A DNA stretch of 64,000 nucleotides. Source: Saccharothrix tamanrassetensis. GTDB lineage: Bacteria; Actinomycetota; Actinomycetes; Mycobacteriales; Pseudonocardiaceae. A program made the translations under genes and the position numbers. The notes beneath the pieces were generated by a model that saw only the letters and a list, made by a program, of their open reading frames with translations, made no database searches and was not told the origin of the DNA. Each line of letters opens with the position of its first letter. Positions within the stretch are counted from its first letter, which is position 1. Positions 62,656 to 64,000 of the stretch are shown here, in pieces. Location of the stretch: positions 1-64,000 of the forward strand of contig NZ_JACHJN010000004.1 in assembly GCF_014203665.1 (NCBI RefSeq), in the 5' to 3' direction.

Positions 62656-62665
62656 AGATGTACCC

Positions 62666-62770
62666 ATGAAGAGATCCAAGGAGAACGCCCCGACCCGACC
62701 GTCCACGCTGCCGGCCGCCCCGCTCCCGCCGCACTCCAGACCGGGTCTTCGGCCCGCCCGCGCCCCTTGA
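62666..62770 (+). CDS. 34-residue Pro/Arg-rich peptide behind an SOS box
   Basis: ATG 62666 lies 6 bp after GAAGAT, the pattern of a leaderless start. It encodes MKRSKENAPTRPSTLPAAP and continues through HSRPGLRPARAP to a TGA at 62768-62770. The peptide has no TM helix, about ten prolines and several Arg/Lys, so it is cationic and probably extended. The coding case rests on the SOS box, promoter and start geometry; composition alone would not suffice. It could be a DNA-damage-induced regulatory or toxic peptide. It might instead be a chance frame within an SOS-controlled transcript that leads to the response regulator at 62944. Confidence 0.5.
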   Translation: MKRSKENAPTRPSTLPAAPLPPHSRPGLRPARAP

Positions 62771-62943
62771 CGCCGCACTCCGCCGCTGCCCTGACGCCCA
62801 CTCGGCGCGGACACTGCCCGTCCGCCCGACCCACCACCGTTCCCGACGCGTTCACTCCAACGCTCCACCGCCGTCCGATCGATTGCCTGAACGCAGGCTG
62901 AAGACGCGGGCGGGGCCATGTCCCCACCACGCAGAATGAGGAG

Positions 62944-63621
62944 GTGTCGACTGCTGCCAGGGTGCTGGTGATCGAAGACGCGGAGGCCATCGGCGCCGCG
63001 GTGAGCTCGGCCCTGCGCGATGCGGGATACCAGGTCCAGGTCCGTCCGGACGGCCGGGACCTGGAGGGCGAGCTGGCCCGGTTCCGACCGGACCTGGTAG
63101 TCCTCGACGTGATGCTGCCGGGTCGGGACGGGTTCGTGCTGCTGGAGGTCATCCGGCGGACCAGCGGGGCGGGCGTGGTCATGCTGACGGCCCGCGACGG
63201 TGTGTCGGACCGGCTGCGCGGACTCGACCGGGGCGCGGACGACTACGTGGTGAAGCCGTTCGTGCTGGCCGAACTGGTGGCGCGGGTCAGCGCGGTGCTC
63301 CGCAGGCTGGGGCGGACACCGTCGACCGTGCAGATCGGCGACCTGGTCGTGGACGCCGACTCGGCGGTGGTGCTGCGCGGGGACGCGACCGTGGAGCTGA
63401 CCGCGACCGAGTTGCGGCTGCTGCGCTACCTGGCCGCCCAGCGCGGGCGGGTGGTCGGCAAGACGCAGATCCTGACCGCGGTGTGGGGTTACGAGGACTA
63501 CGACCCGAATCTGGTCGAGGTGCACGTCAGCGCGCTGCGCCGAAAGCTGGAGGAGCACGGTCCCCGGCTGCTGCACACCGTGCGGGGCCTCGGGTACGTG
63601 CTGCGGGCAGAAGACTCGTGA
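62944..63621 (+). CDS. OmpR-family response regulator
   Basis: A 225-residue two-component regulator. The receiver domain carries IEDAE, phospho-acceptor Asp in LVVLDVMLPGRDG, Thr in MLTARDG and Lys in VVKPF. The C-terminal winged helix (ELTATELRLLRYLAAQRGRV, then VHVSALRRKLEEHG) binds DNA. GTG 62944 lies 6 bp after CAGAAT, so it may be leaderless. It is coupled by GTGA to a sensor kinase. Targets unknown. Confidence 0.94.
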   Translation: MSTAARVLVIEDAEAIGAAVSSALRDAGYQVQVRPDGRDLEGELARFRPDLVVLDVMLPGRDGFVLLEVIRRTSGAGVVMLTARDGVSDRLRGLDRGADDYVVKPFVLAELVARVSAVLRRLGRTPSTVQIGDLVVDADSAVVLRGDATVELTATELRLLRYLAAQRGRVVGKTQILTAVWGYEDYDPNLVEVHVSALRRKLEEHGPRLLHTVRGLGYVLRAEDS

Positions 63622-64000
63622 ACCTGCGGACGGTGTCCCTGCGGCGCCGGGTCACCGTCTCCGCGATCGCGGTGCTCGGCGTCGTGCTGGTCGGGCTGGT
63701 GCTGGTGGTGGACGCGATGTTCGCGTCGCAGTCCCAGCGGGACGTGGAGACCGCGCTGCTGGACAAGTCCCGCAACGCGCAGACGCTGGTCCGGCAGCGG
63801 GTGCGCGGCGCGGAACTGGCGAACCGGTTGGAGAACCGGGGTGTACAGGTCCGGCTGGCGATGCCGGACGGCACGGTGTTCGGCCAGGCGCCGGGTGACG
63901 ACGTGACCCACAAGGTCACCCGTGGCCTGTCGGACGGGTCGACCATCACGCTCTACGCCGAGTCGTCGGTGATCACCGTCGCGCAGGCCCGGTTGCGCCG
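63618..64000 (+). CDS. sensor histidine kinase, cut by the window end
   Basis: The first 127 residues are present. A short basic start (VNLRTVSLRRRVTVSA) precedes a TM helix (IAVLGVVLVGLVLVVDAMF) and part of an extracytoplasmic sensor region (QRDVETALLDKSRNAQTLV). The HAMP, His-kinase and ATPase domains would lie to the right. The pairing with the OmpR-type regulator and the GTGA overlap support the call. Confidence 0.85.
   Translation, partial: MNLRTVSLRRRVTVSAIAVLGVVLVGLVLVVDAMFASQSQRDVETALLDKSRNAQTLVRQRVRGAELANRLENRGVQVRLAMPDGTVFGQAPGDDVTHKVTRGLSDGSTITLYAESSVITVAQARLR

Overview
The window is high-GC, gene-dense actinobacterial chromosome. Most likely it comes from a filamentous actinomycete of the Pseudonocardiales type. 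That is an inference from an actinobacterial rRNA leader motif, an LprG/P55-type pair, a LysX-type two-domain protein, an XRE-DUF5753/DUF397 pair, many GTGA/TGATG gene overlaps and many apparently leaderless starts. No 16S sequence lies inside the window to settle it.

Layout. (1) Bases 1-400 hold the leader and three tandem promoters of an rRNA operon that runs leftward out of the window. (2) 0.4-5.5 kb: a glycosyltransferase/FkbM-methyltransferase fusion coupled to a GlnA2-type glutamine synthetase. (3) 5.7-23.9 kb: mostly chromosomal housekeeping genes. These are the lipoprotein/efflux pair LprG/P55, NAD synthetase, a secreted alpha/beta-hydrolase peptidase, an XRE/DUF397 regulator pair, an MmyB-like regulator facing an SDR, lysX, a decayed hydrolase, panB, a proline iminopeptidase and an RNB nuclease. 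(4) 24.1-32.6 kb: a compact leftward operon for a type IV secretion-like channel (pilin-like protein, small membrane protein, VirB4-like ATPase, TrbL/VirB6-like protein, VirB8/TcpC-like protein, NlpC/P60 hydrolase, unknown protein) facing a probable DNA-binding protein. No coupling protein, relaxase or integrase is visible. (5) 33.2-36.3 kb: a secreted DUF6345-like protein with a caspase-like His/Cys pair, the RNase P RNA gene and an FMN reductase behind an unusual repeat structure. (6) 36.3-45.9 kb: a block that keeps the gene order and strands I recall for Mycobacterium tuberculosis Rv2228c-Rv2236c (RNase H/CobC-phosphatase, zinc ribbon, NIF3, CobC aminotransferase, PtpA, SURF1, CobD), with a prenyl synthase, a fructosamine kinase and small membrane genes inserted. 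glnA2, the peptidase and panB upstream extend the likeness. (7) 45.9-52.7 kb: a three-gene operon for an SMC-kleisin-KITE complex of the Wadjet/MukBEF class (DUF2397, DUF2398, TIGR02680-like) without the nuclease partner JetD. (8) 52.8-64 kb: a MarR/NmrA divergent pair, a degenerate 17-bp repeat array, a NudC/M16/M16 operon, a DUF2207 protein divergent from two tandem zinc metallopeptidases, a perfect actinobacterial SOS box in front of a 34-codon proline/arginine-rich reading frame, and a two-component system cut by the window end.

The points most worth following up are the JetABC-like operon lacking JetD, the SOS-box micro-gene, the secretion-like cluster with no mobilisation genes, and the repeat structures at 35.7 and 54.2 kb.
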